Counted from the stretch's first letter, positions 20,352-29,352 are shown. The stretch: 64,000 bases of DNA from Polyangiaceae bacterium (GCA_020633235.1 JACKEA010000002.1:1178001-1242000), one strand, 5' to 3'. Translations and numbers: made by a program. The notes: generated by a model from the sequence alone, not told the origin.

Positions 20352-22325
20352 TCAGCCGTGGCGTGCGGCGCGGCTCAAGAAGCCTTCGAACATCAGGCGC
20401 GCGTGCCCGGTGGGGCGCGCCGCATAGTTGTAGGGGCGCGGCACGCCGTTGGCGAACAGACACACCACGGCGGAATCGAAAGCCTTCGCGCGCTCCTTCA
20501 CCTCGCTCTCGACGACCGGCTGGCGCGCGACCTTGGACAGCACTTCAGCGAGCTCGGGGCAATTGCCCACGGTCTTGGGCAGGCGCAGCGCCGCAACGTC
20601 CGCCCCGCAGCAGCGCGCTCGAATCACCGCGGTGGCCGCCAGCTCGAACCAGCCGAAGGTGGACCACTCGCGCATGCCCAACGTGACCTTGCCGGCCCCC
20701 GCCACGACCAAGCGCCGCCGGAGCTGGGAGCTGATGCCGCGAAAGTCTTCGTCCTCACACAAGAAGTCGAAGCCCTCGTTGCCCTCCAGGCTGCCTTCTT
20801 CGAACTGCGCGGCGACGCACTTGCCGCGATCCACCGGTGGCGCGATGGCCGCGACGGTTGCCGAAGGCGTGGAGACGGGCGGTGGCGCCGACGCCGACGG
20901 CGCCGCGCTGTGCGGAGGTGCTTCGATCTCGGAGGTGAGCGTGCCCGCTGCTGCGGCGCGGTGGTTCATGTACATCGCGACAGCGAGGGCGATGACGGCC
21001 AGCGCCACGATCACGCCGATCACGATCAGCGGTCCGCGATTGGCATTGCGGATCTTGATCTCGTCGTCCCCGAGGTCGAGGCTCGGAGGCGGCGTGGGCT
21101 GACCCATCGCCGGAGGTGGGTAAGACACCAGCGGCGGATAGGCCTCCACACCGGCGGGCAAGGAGCTGGACGCGGGCGCGGCGGGTGGTGGCGCGAGGTT
21201 CGCGGCCGACGGAATGGGCGGCGGCTCGACCTCGGGCGGCGGCGGGGGAATTGCAGGGGCCGACGGAAATGCGGGACGCGGAGCGACCGCCGGCTCCGGC
21301 TCTGGATCTGGCCGGGCCAGCGCCGCGCGGATGTCCTCGATGGGCGGCGCCCCCATCACCGTGGTCGCGTCGTCTTCGTCGTCGAAGGGATTGCTCTCGT
21401 CCTCGCCGGCCTCTTCCTCCACCGACACGGGGGGCATGCTCGGCACCGGCTCGGGCTTCTCTCCCTCGGTGCTGGCGAGCATGTCCGCGTAGTCGCGCTG
21501 CGAGGCGACCAACGTGGCTTCGTCGTCTTCCCAGTCGCTCTCGGTGTTCGCCGACAGCCAAGCATCGAGCTTCGCCATCAGCTCTTCGAGCCCCGACCGC
21601 CGACGCGCGAGATCCGGGATCAGCCCGCCTTCGAACAGCTCGTTGAGCCCGTCGTCCTTGATGCCGAGGGCGTCGAGCTTCTGGTGGCGCCCGCCGGCAA
21701 TGCTGAGCAGGAGCTGATCTTTGGTCTCGCCCTTGAAGGGGGGGCTGCAGGTGATGGCCGTGAACAGGGCGGCATGCAGCGCCCACACGTCGTCCGCCGC
21801 ACTCGGCCCGCGCCCCTGGAGACGTTCCGGCGCGCAATACGCCCCGCTGGTGGGTGCCACCAGCTGCGTGAGCACCGGCGCGATGCGCCCGGCGCTTGGG
21901 TTCACCACGATGCTCCGGGGCGAAATGGCACCATGCGCGCCGCCCGCGCCCTGCACCGTGAACACCGCTCGGGCCAGCCGCTGGAACGTCTCCACCGCGT
22001 CACGAAGCTCCAGAGGCCCGGATTTCAGGCGTTGGTGCAGCGTTTCCCCGGTCACGTGCTCGGCAACGGCCACGGCCGCGACCTTCTTGCCACCGGGCAC
22101 GGACCTCGGGTCCGGTGCCTCCACGATCTCGATCAATGCGGCCAGGTGGTCGTGTTTGACGCCCACCACGGGGCGCAAAGCTGCCACACGTGCGCTGGCC
22201 AAAGCCGAGATGACCACGGCCTTGCCGCTCGCATCCGCCGCCAGCCACACCACGCCCTTCGACCCCGCAGGAACGCTCTTCTTGAACCTGTAGCGCCCGG
22301 CAAGCGGCGCCTGGGGTGGCTGCAT
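20352..22325 (-). CDS. Membrane pseudokinase (degenerate Ser/Thr kinase domain)
   Basis: Residues 1-250 align with a Hanks kinase in order, but the key residues are gone: the Gly loop is PAGSKGVVW, the HRD catalytic motif is replaced by HGAISPRSIVV and no DFG is present. A CAPERL resembles the APE region. This points to a non-catalytic pseudokinase. A Pro/Glu-rich linker, one transmembrane helix (GPLIVIGVIVALAVIALAVA, about residues 445-465) and a Cys-containing outer domain of about 160 residues follow. I start at ATG 22325 (MQPPQAPLAGRYRF); ATG 22361 is possible. It is divergent from the active kinase at 22533 and could act as its partner or scaffold. Confidence 0.82.
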   Translation of the reverse strand: MQPPQAPLAGRYRFKKSVPAGSKGVVWLAADASGKAVVISALASARVAALRPVVGVKHDHLAALIEIVEAPDPRSVPGGKKVAAVAVAEHVTGETLHQRLKSGPLELRDAVETFQRLARAVFTVQGAGGAHGAISPRSIVVNPSAGRIAPVLTQLVAPTSGAYCAPERLQGRGPSAADDVWALHAALFTAITCSPPFKGETKDQLLLSIAGGRHQKLDALGIKDDGLNELFEGGLIPDLARRRSGLEELMAKLDAWLSANTESDWEDDEATLVASQRDYADMLASTEGEKPEPVPSMPPVSVEEEAGEDESNPFDDEDDATTVMGAPPIEDIRAALARPDPEPEPAVAPRPAFPSAPAIPPPPPEVEPPPIPSAANLAPPPAAPASSSLPAGVEAYPPLVSYPPPAMGQPTPPPSLDLGDDEIKIRNANRGPLIVIGVIVALAVIALAVAMYMNHRAAAAGTLTSEIEAPPHSAAPSASAPPPVSTPSATVAAIAPPVDRGKCVAAQFEEGSLEGNEGFDFLCEDEDFRGISSQLRRRLVVAGAGKVTLGMREWSTFGWFELAATAVIRARCCGADVAALRLPKTVGNCPELAEVLSKVARQPVVESEVKERAKAFDSAVVCLFANGVPRPYNYAARPTGHARLMFEGFLSRAARHG

Positions 22326-22364
22326 GACCGAAAATCCTCGCCCTTCTCCGAGCGGTGGCAAAGT

Positions 22365-22394
22365 ATTTATATCAGCCTTCGGCCGCTGAACGAA
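22365..22394 (-). promoter_or_regulatory. Candidate sigma-70-type promoter for the pseudokinase gene
   Basis: On the minus strand TTCGTT (22394-22389) is followed after 17 bp by TATAAA (22371-22366), about 40 bp upstream of ATG 22325. The AT-rich -10 stands out in this GC-rich window. The -35 is a poor match to consensus, so this remains tentative. Confidence 0.35.
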
Positions 22395-22532
22395 CTTTGT
22401 GTCTCCGGAGAAAGACCTTCAGATCCGCGGGAGTCCGGCACCCGAAAAGCTCGGCTTCTGGCATGAGTTGGGTCAGAATGAGCCCGCGGCCACAGGGCCG
22501 ACACTTGCCAGGTTTCTGATCAACAGACAACG

Positions 22533-23816
22533 ATGAGCTCGGCCGATGCCACCAAAGGTCGACCCGTGAGCGAGAGCGCAGACTCCGGAGTATCACCGGT
22601 CGGTGAGGGTCGCTATCGGGCCGGCGACGTGCTCGAGCAAAAGTACGTCCTCGTCAAGAAGCGCGGCGAAGGCGGCATGGGCACCATCTGGGTCGCCCAC
22701 AACTCCGTGCTCGACGTGCACTGCGCCGTCAAGATCATGGAGCTCGACGGCAGCGCGCCCTCTCGCGCGGCAGCCAAGCGCGTGTTGGACGAAGCGAGAG
22801 CCGCCGCGCGCCTGGGCCATGCGTCGATCATCCGCGTGCTCGACTACGGCGAGACGGATCGCGGCGATCCGTTCATCGCCATGGAGCTCCTGGAGGGCGA
22901 GGACCTGGCTCAGGTCCTGGACCGCAAGGGAAAGCTGCCGCCGACGCTGGCGGTGCAGACGTTGCTGCCCATCGCCCATGCGCTGGCCTCGGCCCACGCC
23001 AAGGGCATCGTGCACCGCGACGTGAAACCGGAAAACATCTTCCTCGCCCACGACGAAGTCACCACCACGCTGCCAAAGCTGCTCGACTTCGGCGTCGTGC
23101 GCATCGTGAACAACCCCCGCAAGCTCACCATGGACGGCGCCGTCGTGGGGACGCCGGATTACATGTCGCCGGAGCAAGCGCGCGGCAAGACCACCACCGG
23201 ACAGACGGATCTGTGGAGCTTGTGCGTGGTGCTGTACGAGACCATCGCCGGGCGGCGACCCTTCGACGGCGACAACTACAACGCTTTGATGCGATCCATC
23301 ATCGAAGACGAGCCGCCGACTCTCGCCGACCTCGGCGCCAGCGACACCGACCTCTCCTTCGTGATCCAACGCGGTCTCGTCAAGGACCCGAAGGAGCGCT
23401 GGATGACCATGCGGGAGCTCGGCGAAGAGCTGGCGCTCTGGTTGCAGGATCAAGGGGTGACGGAAGACGTGACCGGAGCCTCGCTGAAGCGCGGTTGGCT
23501 GGCCGACACCGAGAGTCAGCGCATCGAGCTTCCGCCCTACGTGCGCCAAGTCCTCGAAAGCGGCATCGTCCAGCCCGGCCCCCAGAGCGGCTCCAACCCG
23601 CGGATCGTCGCGCCCGTCTCGGGCTCCCAGCCTCAGATCAGCGAGCCGGACCTGGCCGCCATCGCCGACATGAACCGGGGTGGCGACCCGGAAGAGCTCC
23701 TGCTTCGAGCGACCCGGCGCCGCAACGTCGCCATCATCATCGGCCTGATCGTGACGGTGCTGGTCGCCACGCTGTTCGTGCTGATCGGCACCGGGATCAT
23801 CGTCACCAGCGAGTGA
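22533..23816 (+). CDS. Membrane Ser/Thr protein kinase
   Basis: The kinase domain covers about residues 30-300, with GEGGMGTIW, AVKIMEL, HRDVKPENIFL, DFGVVRI and YMSPEQ; the catalytic set is complete. After a linker of about 100 residues, a single transmembrane helix (NVAIIIGLIVTVLVATLFVL) ends the protein with only a few residues outside, so it is tail-anchored and has no outer sensor domain. Its kinase core is close in wording to that of 49418-50827. It is convergent with prfC, with abutting stops (TGATCA). A GTG at 22566 is an alternative start. Confidence 0.92.
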   Translation: MSSADATKGRPVSESADSGVSPVGEGRYRAGDVLEQKYVLVKKRGEGGMGTIWVAHNSVLDVHCAVKIMELDGSAPSRAAAKRVLDEARAAARLGHASIIRVLDYGETDRGDPFIAMELLEGEDLAQVLDRKGKLPPTLAVQTLLPIAHALASAHAKGIVHRDVKPENIFLAHDEVTTTLPKLLDFGVVRIVNNPRKLTMDGAVVGTPDYMSPEQARGKTTTGQTDLWSLCVVLYETIAGRRPFDGDNYNALMRSIIEDEPPTLADLGASDTDLSFVIQRGLVKDPKERWMTMRELGEELALWLQDQGVTEDVTGASLKRGWLADTESQRIELPPYVRQVLESGIVQPGPQSGSNPRIVAPVSGSQPQISEPDLAAIADMNRGGDPEELLLRATRRRNVAIIIGLIVTVLVATLFVLIGTGIIVTSE

Positions 23817-25397
23817 TCAGTCGAGCTGCTCTTTCGTCTTGAGGAAGACCAGCTTCGGCCACTCCTTCTGCGTCGTCTCCAGGTGCCAGGAGTTCCTCGC
23901 CAGGAACACCGGGGCGCCCGTGTGGTCGTCCGCCACGCTGCCGCGGTTCTGCTCCACGAAGCGCTTCAGCTCGTCCGTCTCGCCTTCCACCCAGCGCGCC
24001 GCATGCAGCTGCACCGACTCGAAGTGCACGGGCACGTCGTATTCCGTCCGAATGCGATCCGCGAGCACGTCGAACTGCAGCGAGCCCACCACGCCTACGA
24101 TCCAGTTGGAACCGATGAGCGGCTTGAGCACCCGAGCCGCGCCCTCTTCCGCAATTTGCTGCAGCGCGCGACCGAGATGCTTGGCCTTGAGCGGGTCGTC
24201 CGGACGCACCCGCTGCAGGAGCTCCGGCGCGAAGCTCGGGATGCCGGTGAAACGCAGGCTCTCGCCCTCGGTCAAGGTGTCCCCGATGCGCAGCGCGCCG
24301 TGGTTCGGGATGCCGATGATGTCACCGGGGAACGCTTCGTCGGCCAGCTCGCGGTCTTGAGCCAAGAACAGCATCGGGTTGTGCACGTTCATGGTCTTGC
24401 CCGTGCGCACGTGGGAGAGCTTCATCCCGCGCTTGAAGTGTCCGGAGCACAGGCGCAGGAACGCCACCCGGTCCCGATGCTTGGGATCCATGTTTGCCTG
24501 GATCTTGAACACGAAGCCGGTAACCGGCTTTTCCGTGGGATCCACCACGCGGCTCACGGACGGCTGAGGGCGCGGCGACGGCGCGTGCTCCACCAGGCCG
24601 TCGAGCAGCTCTCGCACGCCGAAGTTCGAGAGCGCGCTCCCGAAGAACACCGGCGTCATGTGACCTTCGCGGTAAGATTGCCGATCGAACTTTGGGCACA
24701 AGCCCCGCGCCATCTCCACTTCTTCGCGCAGCGTGGCGAGGGCGTCCTCCGGCAGCATCTCGGCCAGCTTTTCATCGTCCACGCCGCGGCAGGTCACGGC
24801 ATCCGCGGGCACCGCGCGATTGCCCTTCTGTACCAGCAGCAGGTGGTCGTGGAACAGGTCATAGGCGCCCAAGAACCGCCGCCCCATGCCGATGGGCCAG
24901 CTAGCGGGCGTCACGTCCAGGGCCAACGTGTCCTCGATCTCGCTCATCAGATCGAACGGATCCCGACCCTCGCGGTCCAGCTTGTTCACGAAGGTGATGA
25001 TGGGGACGTCCCGCAGGCGGCACACCTCGAACAGCTTCAGCGTTTGCGCTTCGATGCCCTTGGCCGCGTCGATGACCATCACCGCGGAGTCCACCGCGGT
25101 GAGCGTGCGATAGGTATCCTCGCTGAAGTCCTGGTGGCCCGGCGTGTCGAGCAGGTTGAAGGTGCAGTCGCCATAATCGAAGGTCATGGCGCTTACGGTC
25201 ACGCTGATTCCCCGCTCCCGCTCCACCTTCATCCAGTCGGAGTGCGCGCGCCGCTGCTCACCCCGCGCCTTGACGGCCCCGGCGAGCTGAATGGCTCCGC
25301 CGAACAACAAGAGCTTCTCGGTGAGAGTGGTCTTGCCGGCGTCCGGGTGGGAAATGATGGCGAACGTCCGGCGTCGCGAAATGGGATCGGGAGGCAT
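23817..25397 (-). CDS. prfC: Peptide chain release factor 3 (RF3)
   Basis: The 526-residue length is typical of RF3. The GTPase domain has G1 SHPDAGKTT, G2 RGISVT, G3 DTPGHQDFSEDT and G4 NKLD. Domains II and III follow, with the RF3-specific region VGVVGSLQFDVLADRIRTEY. RF3 is a GTPase that recycles RF1/RF2 from the ribosome after termination. It acts in the cytoplasm and appears monocistronic. The start at ATG 25397 gives the conserved lead-in ISRRRTFAIISHPDAGK. Confidence 0.97.
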   Translation of the reverse strand: MPPDPISRRRTFAIISHPDAGKTTLTEKLLLFGGAIQLAGAVKARGEQRRAHSDWMKVERERGISVTVSAMTFDYGDCTFNLLDTPGHQDFSEDTYRTLTAVDSAVMVIDAAKGIEAQTLKLFEVCRLRDVPIITFVNKLDREGRDPFDLMSEIEDTLALDVTPASWPIGMGRRFLGAYDLFHDHLLLVQKGNRAVPADAVTCRGVDDEKLAEMLPEDALATLREEVEMARGLCPKFDRQSYREGHMTPVFFGSALSNFGVRELLDGLVEHAPSPRPQPSVSRVVDPTEKPVTGFVFKIQANMDPKHRDRVAFLRLCSGHFKRGMKLSHVRTGKTMNVHNPMLFLAQDRELADEAFPGDIIGIPNHGALRIGDTLTEGESLRFTGIPSFAPELLQRVRPDDPLKAKHLGRALQQIAEEGAARVLKPLIGSNWIVGVVGSLQFDVLADRIRTEYDVPVHFESVQLHAARWVEGETDELKRFVEQNRGSVADDHTGAPVFLARNSWHLETTQKEWPKLVFLKTKEQLD

Positions 25398-25458
25398 GAG
25401 TCGGGGGGCGGACTATGGCGGGCTTTTGCCCCACGTGCCAGGGGCCGACTCAACAATT

Positions 25459-25489
25459 CTTAACGCTTTGTCGCGTTCTCGCTTAACGC
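25459..25489 (+). promoter_or_regulatory. Direct repeat CTTAACGC x2, candidate response-regulator operator
   Basis: CTTAACGC occurs at 25459-25466 and again at 25482-25489, 23 bp apart or about two helical turns. It lies 40-70 bp upstream of the first gene of the CpxP-like/response regulator/sensor kinase operon. This spacing suits a dimeric OmpR-family regulator and suggests autoregulation. The motif differs from the enterobacterial CpxR box. Confidence 0.35.
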
Positions 25490-25528
25490 GCGCTCTCCAA
25501 GCTGTCCGCCAGAAGGAGGCGCATCGCC

Positions 25529-25978
25529 ATGTTTGGATTCATGTTCGGAACCGCTTGTCTGGTGGGGTTGGCGTTCACCCTGTCCCACGGTCGACACCGA
25601 GGGCACTTTCGACGCCGAGGCTTTCGCCACGGGCTCCGCTTCTTGTTTCGTCGACTCGACACCACGCCGGGCCAGGAGAAGGTGATCCGTTCTGCCGTGG
25701 ACGACGTCCTCGGCCAAGGGCGTGAGCTCCGGCGCGAGCTCGAACGCACCCGGAGCGAGGTGGCGTCGCAGCTTCGGGGCGAGGTGCTCGAGCCCGATGC
25801 CCTGGCCAGCGCGCTGATCCGCAACGACGAAGCCTTGGCGGACCTGCGCCGAAGCATCGCCGCCAATCTCACCGAGATCCACGAGGTGCTCGACTCCCGG
25901 CAGCGGGAGATCCTGGCCGACACCCTGGAACGCGGCCCCCGACGCTGGCGGGGCGACGCCTATCGCACTGCCCCGTGA
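25529..25978 (+). CDS. CpxP/Spy-like periplasmic stress sensor protein
   Basis: An N-terminal hydrophobic segment (FMFGTACLVGLAFTL) is followed by a His/Arg-rich stretch (GRHRGHFRRRGFRHG). A helical region of about 110 residues then carries the Spy/CpxP-type pattern (DTTPGQEKVIRSAVDDV early, LDSRQREILADTLERG at the end). Such proteins bind misfolded proteins or metal in the periplasm and hold the cognate sensor kinase off. A strong SD (AGGAGG) precedes the ATG. It is the first gene of an operon with a response regulator and histidine kinase, as in CpxP-CpxR-CpxA. Confidence 0.78.
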   Translation: MFGFMFGTACLVGLAFTLSHGRHRGHFRRRGFRHGLRFLFRRLDTTPGQEKVIRSAVDDVLGQGRELRRELERTRSEVASQLRGEVLEPDALASALIRNDEALADLRRSIAANLTEIHEVLDSRQREILADTLERGPRRWRGDAYRTAP

Positions 25979-25988
25979 GGAGGACGCC

Positions 25989-26174
25989 ATGAGACACAGA
26001 ATCGTGATCGCGCTCCTGTCCCTAGGGGTGGTCGTCGGGTTCGGCGCGGGCTTTTTCCGGCTCGCCATGTGGCACCGCTACGGCTCCCGGTTCGACCGCA
26101 AGGCCGCCTTCGAACGTCACGTTGCCGACGTGTGCGTGGATGCCGCGCTGCGCGCCAAGAAGGGCAGCGACTGA
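25989..26174 (+). CDS. Small membrane-anchored protein, hypothetical
   Basis: This 61-residue protein has one N-terminal hydrophobic helix (IVIALLSLGVVVGFGAGFF) and a short basic/acidic tail containing a single cysteine (VADVCVDAALRAKKGSD). It lies 10 bp after the CpxP-like gene with its own SD (GGAGGA), and 16 bp before the response regulator, so it belongs to the operon. Its fold recalls the N-terminal half of a CpxP-like protein. It is possibly an accessory of the sensor. Confidence 0.7.
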   Translation: MRHRIVIALLSLGVVVGFGAGFFRLAMWHRYGSRFDRKAAFERHVADVCVDAALRAKKGSD

Positions 26175-26190
26175 TATGTTCGGCTGACCC

Positions 26191-26871
26191 ATGGCCCTGA
26201 GGGTGCTCCTGATCGACGACGACGTGCGGCTGTTCGAGCTACTCGCCGAGTATCTCGCGCCGCACGACGTCAGCCTCGGCCACGCCAAGAGCGGCCAGGA
26301 AGGACTCGACCTCCTGGCCCAGGGCAGCTTCGACGCGGTGCTCTTGGACGTGATGATGCCGGGCCTCGACGGCCTGGAGACGCTGCGCAAGATCCGCAAG
26401 GATCAGCGCATCCCGGTGCTGATGCTCACGGCCCGCGGCGACGAATCGGATCGCGTCGTGGGTCTCGAGCTCGGTGCCGACGACTACGTGCCGAAGCCCT
26501 TTTCGCCCCGGGAGCTCCTGGCACGGCTGCGCGCCGTGCTGCGGCGAACCGAGCCCGAGGCGGGCGCTTCTCGGCTCTCGGTCCAGGGCGTGGAGCTCGA
26601 CGTGGCGGCACGCACGGTGCGCGTGGAAGGTAGCGAAGTAGAGCTCACGGGACTCGAGTTCGACATCCTGCACGCGCTCTTGCGCCGGGCCGGGCGCGTG
26701 GTGCCCCGCGCCGCGCTCTTGGAGGAGGCCGGCCGGGGCGACGTGACGGTGAACGACCGCACCGTGGACGTGCACATCTCGCATCTGCGCAAGAAGCTCG
26801 GGGATCCGCAGAAGATCCGCACCGTGCGCGGCGTCGGATACGTCTTCGCACGCGACGCGATGGACTCATGA
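26191..26871 (+). CDS. OmpR-family response regulator
   Basis: The receiver domain (residues 1-115) has acidic pocket IDDDV, phospho-site LLDVMMPGLDG and switch Lys in VPKPFSPRE. The C-terminal winged helix has ELTGLEFDILHALLRR, VTVNDRTVDVHISHLRKKLG and IRTVRGVGYVF, as in OmpR/PhoB/CpxR. Its stop overlaps the sensor kinase start by 4 bp (ATGA at 26868). With the upstream CpxP-like protein it forms an envelope-stress type two-component system. The direct repeat at 25459-25489 is a possible autoregulatory site. Confidence 0.95.
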   Translation: MALRVLLIDDDVRLFELLAEYLAPHDVSLGHAKSGQEGLDLLAQGSFDAVLLDVMMPGLDGLETLRKIRKDQRIPVLMLTARGDESDRVVGLELGADDYVPKPFSPRELLARLRAVLRRTEPEAGASRLSVQGVELDVAARTVRVEGSEVELTGLEFDILHALLRRAGRVVPRAALLEEAGRGDVTVNDRTVDVHISHLRKKLGDPQKIRTVRGVGYVFARDAMDS

Positions 26872-28145
26872 GACACCGGCGCCGCTGGCATCGCCCCCAC
26901 GGCCTGGGTCACTACGTTCGCGCGCGGCTCCACCGCCGTCTGTTCGTGTGGTTCGGCGTCACCATCTTCGTGACCGGCGGCGCGACCTTCGCCACGATGA
27001 CGTTGTTCTTCTCCGGCCCATCCAGCTACCGAAACGGCGTCGAACGGCTGAAAACCTACGCTGAAAACCGCTTCACCGAGGTCTGGAGCGATGCTCCCGC
27101 GCGCCAGCGCCTGGCGCGCGACGCCGCCCGCGATCTCGATCTGTCCATCACTCTGCGCGATGCCTCGCGCACCCAGCTGGAGCACTTCGGCCCGCCCTGC
27201 GACTCCCCCAGCGCCGAGCTGCGCATCGAAAAGGACGGCACTCGTTTGGGCACCGTCGAGCTTTGCACCTCCGCTTCGCGGCGCCACCGTCCCGGCGCCG
27301 TCATCGTGGTGCTGCTGGTGTTCGCCGGTACGCTGTGGGCCGCCGCCGGAATCATGGCGCGACGCATCTTGTGGCCCCTCGGCGAGCTCGTGCGCGTGGC
27401 CAATGCCATCGGCAGTGGAGATCTCCGACGCCGTGCCCGCGTGCACCCGGCGCGCGCCGGGGAGCTCGCGGTGCTGGCGGACGCCATCAACGACATGGCA
27501 GATCGCATCGAGCGCCAGATGACGGATCAACGCGAGCTCTTGGCCGCCGTCTCTCACGAGATCCGCTCGCCCCTGGCGCGGCTCAGGGTACTCTCGGAGT
27601 TGATTCGCCAGCGGGGCAGCGACGACGCCTCTCTGGACGAGCTCGAGCGGGAGCTCGCCGAGGTGGATTCGCTGGTGGGGGAGCTGCTCGCCAGCTCGCG
27701 CCTCGATTTTCAGGCCCTCACCCGCAGCGAGCTCGATGCCCGGGATCTGGCCGAGCGAGCGCTGTCACGCGCCGACCTTCCCGAGCAGATCTTGTCGGTC
27801 CGCCGCGGAACCACCCGGTTCGAAGGCGATGCCACGCTCCTTTCCCGCGCCCTGGCCAACCTGCTCGACAACGCCAAGGCCCATGGTGGCGGCGCCACCG
27901 CACTGATCGTGGAAGCCAGCGATGGCGCCATCTCCTTCGCGGTGGAGGACGCCGGCAGCGGCTTTTCGGACGAGCTCTTGAGCACGGCCTTCGAATCCTT
28001 CGTGCGGGGGGCGCGGGGGCACGGCTCGTCGCTGGGGCTGGGCCTCGCGCTGGTGCGGCGCATCGCCGAGGCCCACGGCGGTCGCGCCTTCGCGGAAAAT
28101 CGCACTGAGGGCGGCGCGCGGGTCGGCTTCACGGTCGCACGCTGA
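26868..28145 (+). CDS. Sensor histidine kinase (CpxA-like)
   Basis: Two transmembrane helices (about residues 25-50 and 140-165) flank a periplasmic loop of about 90 residues. A HAMP linker follows, then an H-box VSHEIRSPLARLR and a HATPase domain with N box NLLDNAKAHG, G1 EDAGSGF and G2 GSSLGLGLALV. It is translationally coupled to its regulator by a 4-bp overlap. The loop size and operon with a CpxP-like gene indicate sensing of envelope stress. The last residues (EGGARVGFTVAR) complete the ATPase domain with no extension. Confidence 0.93.
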   Translation: MRHRRRWHRPHGLGHYVRARLHRRLFVWFGVTIFVTGGATFATMTLFFSGPSSYRNGVERLKTYAENRFTEVWSDAPARQRLARDAARDLDLSITLRDASRTQLEHFGPPCDSPSAELRIEKDGTRLGTVELCTSASRRHRPGAVIVVLLVFAGTLWAAAGIMARRILWPLGELVRVANAIGSGDLRRRARVHPARAGELAVLADAINDMADRIERQMTDQRELLAAVSHEIRSPLARLRVLSELIRQRGSDDASLDELERELAEVDSLVGELLASSRLDFQALTRSELDARDLAERALSRADLPEQILSVRRGTTRFEGDATLLSRALANLLDNAKAHGGGATALIVEASDGAISFAVEDAGSGFSDELLSTAFESFVRGARGHGSSLGLGLALVRRIAEAHGGRAFAENRTEGGARVGFTVAR

Positions 28146-28181
28146 GGCCCGCGAGTTCGGCTATGCTTCCAGGGTCGGGGC

Positions 28182-29093
28182 ATGAAGAACGACGACCGAA
28201 CGGAGCCGGATCTCAGAAACTCCGATTTCGAGATCACGCGGGTGAAGGAGAACGAAGCGCGTCCGGCGGTGCCGCGGCCGAGCAGCCTCCGGCCACCGCC
28301 GCCGCCGGTTCGACCTCAGCCCAGCGTGCCTCCGCCGCGGCCGAGCAGCCTCCGGCCACCGCCGCCCCCCAGCCGGCCGGGTACGGTGCGACCACCCCCG
28401 CCCAGCATGCGGCCGCCGCCGGCGCCCAGCGTGCGGCCGCCGCCGCCCAGCGTACGACCGCCGCTCACCCCCGGCGCCATGGCGGCGGAGCTGGCGCAGA
28501 CCCAACGCGTGCTGGCCAGCAAGCTGGCGGAGCTCAGTCAGCTGAAGACGGAGCGCGCTCAGCTCTTCGCCCGCATCAGTGAGCGCGATCAGCGCATCGC
28601 CGAGCGCGACGCGCAGCTCAAGGAGCTTCCGGCGATGGTGGCCGAGCGCGATGCGCTGAACAAGCAGCTGCGTCACCTCGACGCGCGCGTGCGCGAGCTC
28701 GAGACGACGCAGATCGAGGTCGCCGCCTTGCGCACGGCGCTGCGAGAGCGGGAGCGCGAGGTAGCCGAGCTGCAAGCGGGGGGCCCCCGCGTCGCCGAGC
28801 TCGAAGCCGAGCTCGCGCGACGCGGCAAACGCATCAGCGCGCTCGAGAGCGAGCTCGAGGACGCCCTCGCTTGGACCACGCCGACCCACAAGGACGATCT
28901 GACTCGCGTCCGCGGCATCGGTCCCAAGTTCGCCGACAAGCTCCAAGCGGTGGGCGTGGACAAGCTGTCGCAGATCGCCACCTGGACGCCGGCGCGCATC
29001 GAGGAAGTCGCCCGCGCGCTCAGGATCCATCCGTCCCGCATCGAGCGCGACGGATGGGTCGAATCCGCGCGGGCGCTGATGCGCGAGAGCTAA
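28182..29093 (+). CDS. Pro-rich coiled-coil protein with C-terminal helix-hairpin-helix domain
   Basis: Three regions are visible. Residues 25-97 are Pro/Arg/Ser repeats of the RPSSLRPPPPP type. Residues 100-230 are a long coiled coil (LASKLAELSQLKTERAQLF and onward). The last ~65 residues contain a helix-hairpin-helix pair (DDLTRVRGIGPKFADKLQAVG), as seen at the C-terminus of many proteins annotated as FEN1-like DNA-binding. It probably binds DNA or a nucleoid complex through the HhH and self-associates through the coiled coil. No enzyme motif is seen. Confidence 0.78.
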   Translation: MKNDDRTEPDLRNSDFEITRVKENEARPAVPRPSSLRPPPPPVRPQPSVPPPRPSSLRPPPPPSRPGTVRPPPPSMRPPPAPSVRPPPPSVRPPLTPGAMAAELAQTQRVLASKLAELSQLKTERAQLFARISERDQRIAERDAQLKELPAMVAERDALNKQLRHLDARVRELETTQIEVAALRTALREREREVAELQAGGPRVAELEAELARRGKRISALESELEDALAWTTPTHKDDLTRVRGIGPKFADKLQAVGVDKLSQIATWTPARIEEVARALRIHPSRIERDGWVESARALMRES

Positions 29094-29106
29094 CCCGAGC
29101 TCAGGC

Positions 29107-29343
29107 TCAGAACAGCTTGCCGAGAGCGCCTTTGACGGCGTCCGCAGCGCTGTCCACGTTGTCGCCGGTCAGCGCGCCCATCACCGGACCCTGGATGCTC
29201 TCCGGCAGCTTCTCCTGCAGGAAGCCGCGGACCACCTCGGCCACCTTGTTGGCCTGTTCCTCGGACAGATCCGCTTGCGCGACCAGGCGCGATACCAGCT
29301 CTTTCATGCCCTGGCTCTTGCCGTCGACGGTGGCGGAAGTCAA
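29107..29343 (-). CDS. Small helical protein, hypothetical
   Basis: This 78-residue all-helical protein has the pattern DLSEEQANKVAEVVRGFLQEKLPE followed by a short second half ending VKGALGKLF. It carries no cysteine, signal or membrane segment. An internal ATG at 29307 gives a more typical start (MKELVSRLV). It lies 9 bp downstream of the kinase at 29353-31152 on the same strand and is the last gene of that operon. The family is not recognised. Confidence 0.65.
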   Translation of the reverse strand: MTSATVDGKSQGMKELVSRLVAQADLSEEQANKVAEVVRGFLQEKLPESIQGPVMGALTGDNVDSAADAVKGALGKLF

Positions 29344-29352
29344 CCCGCGGGC

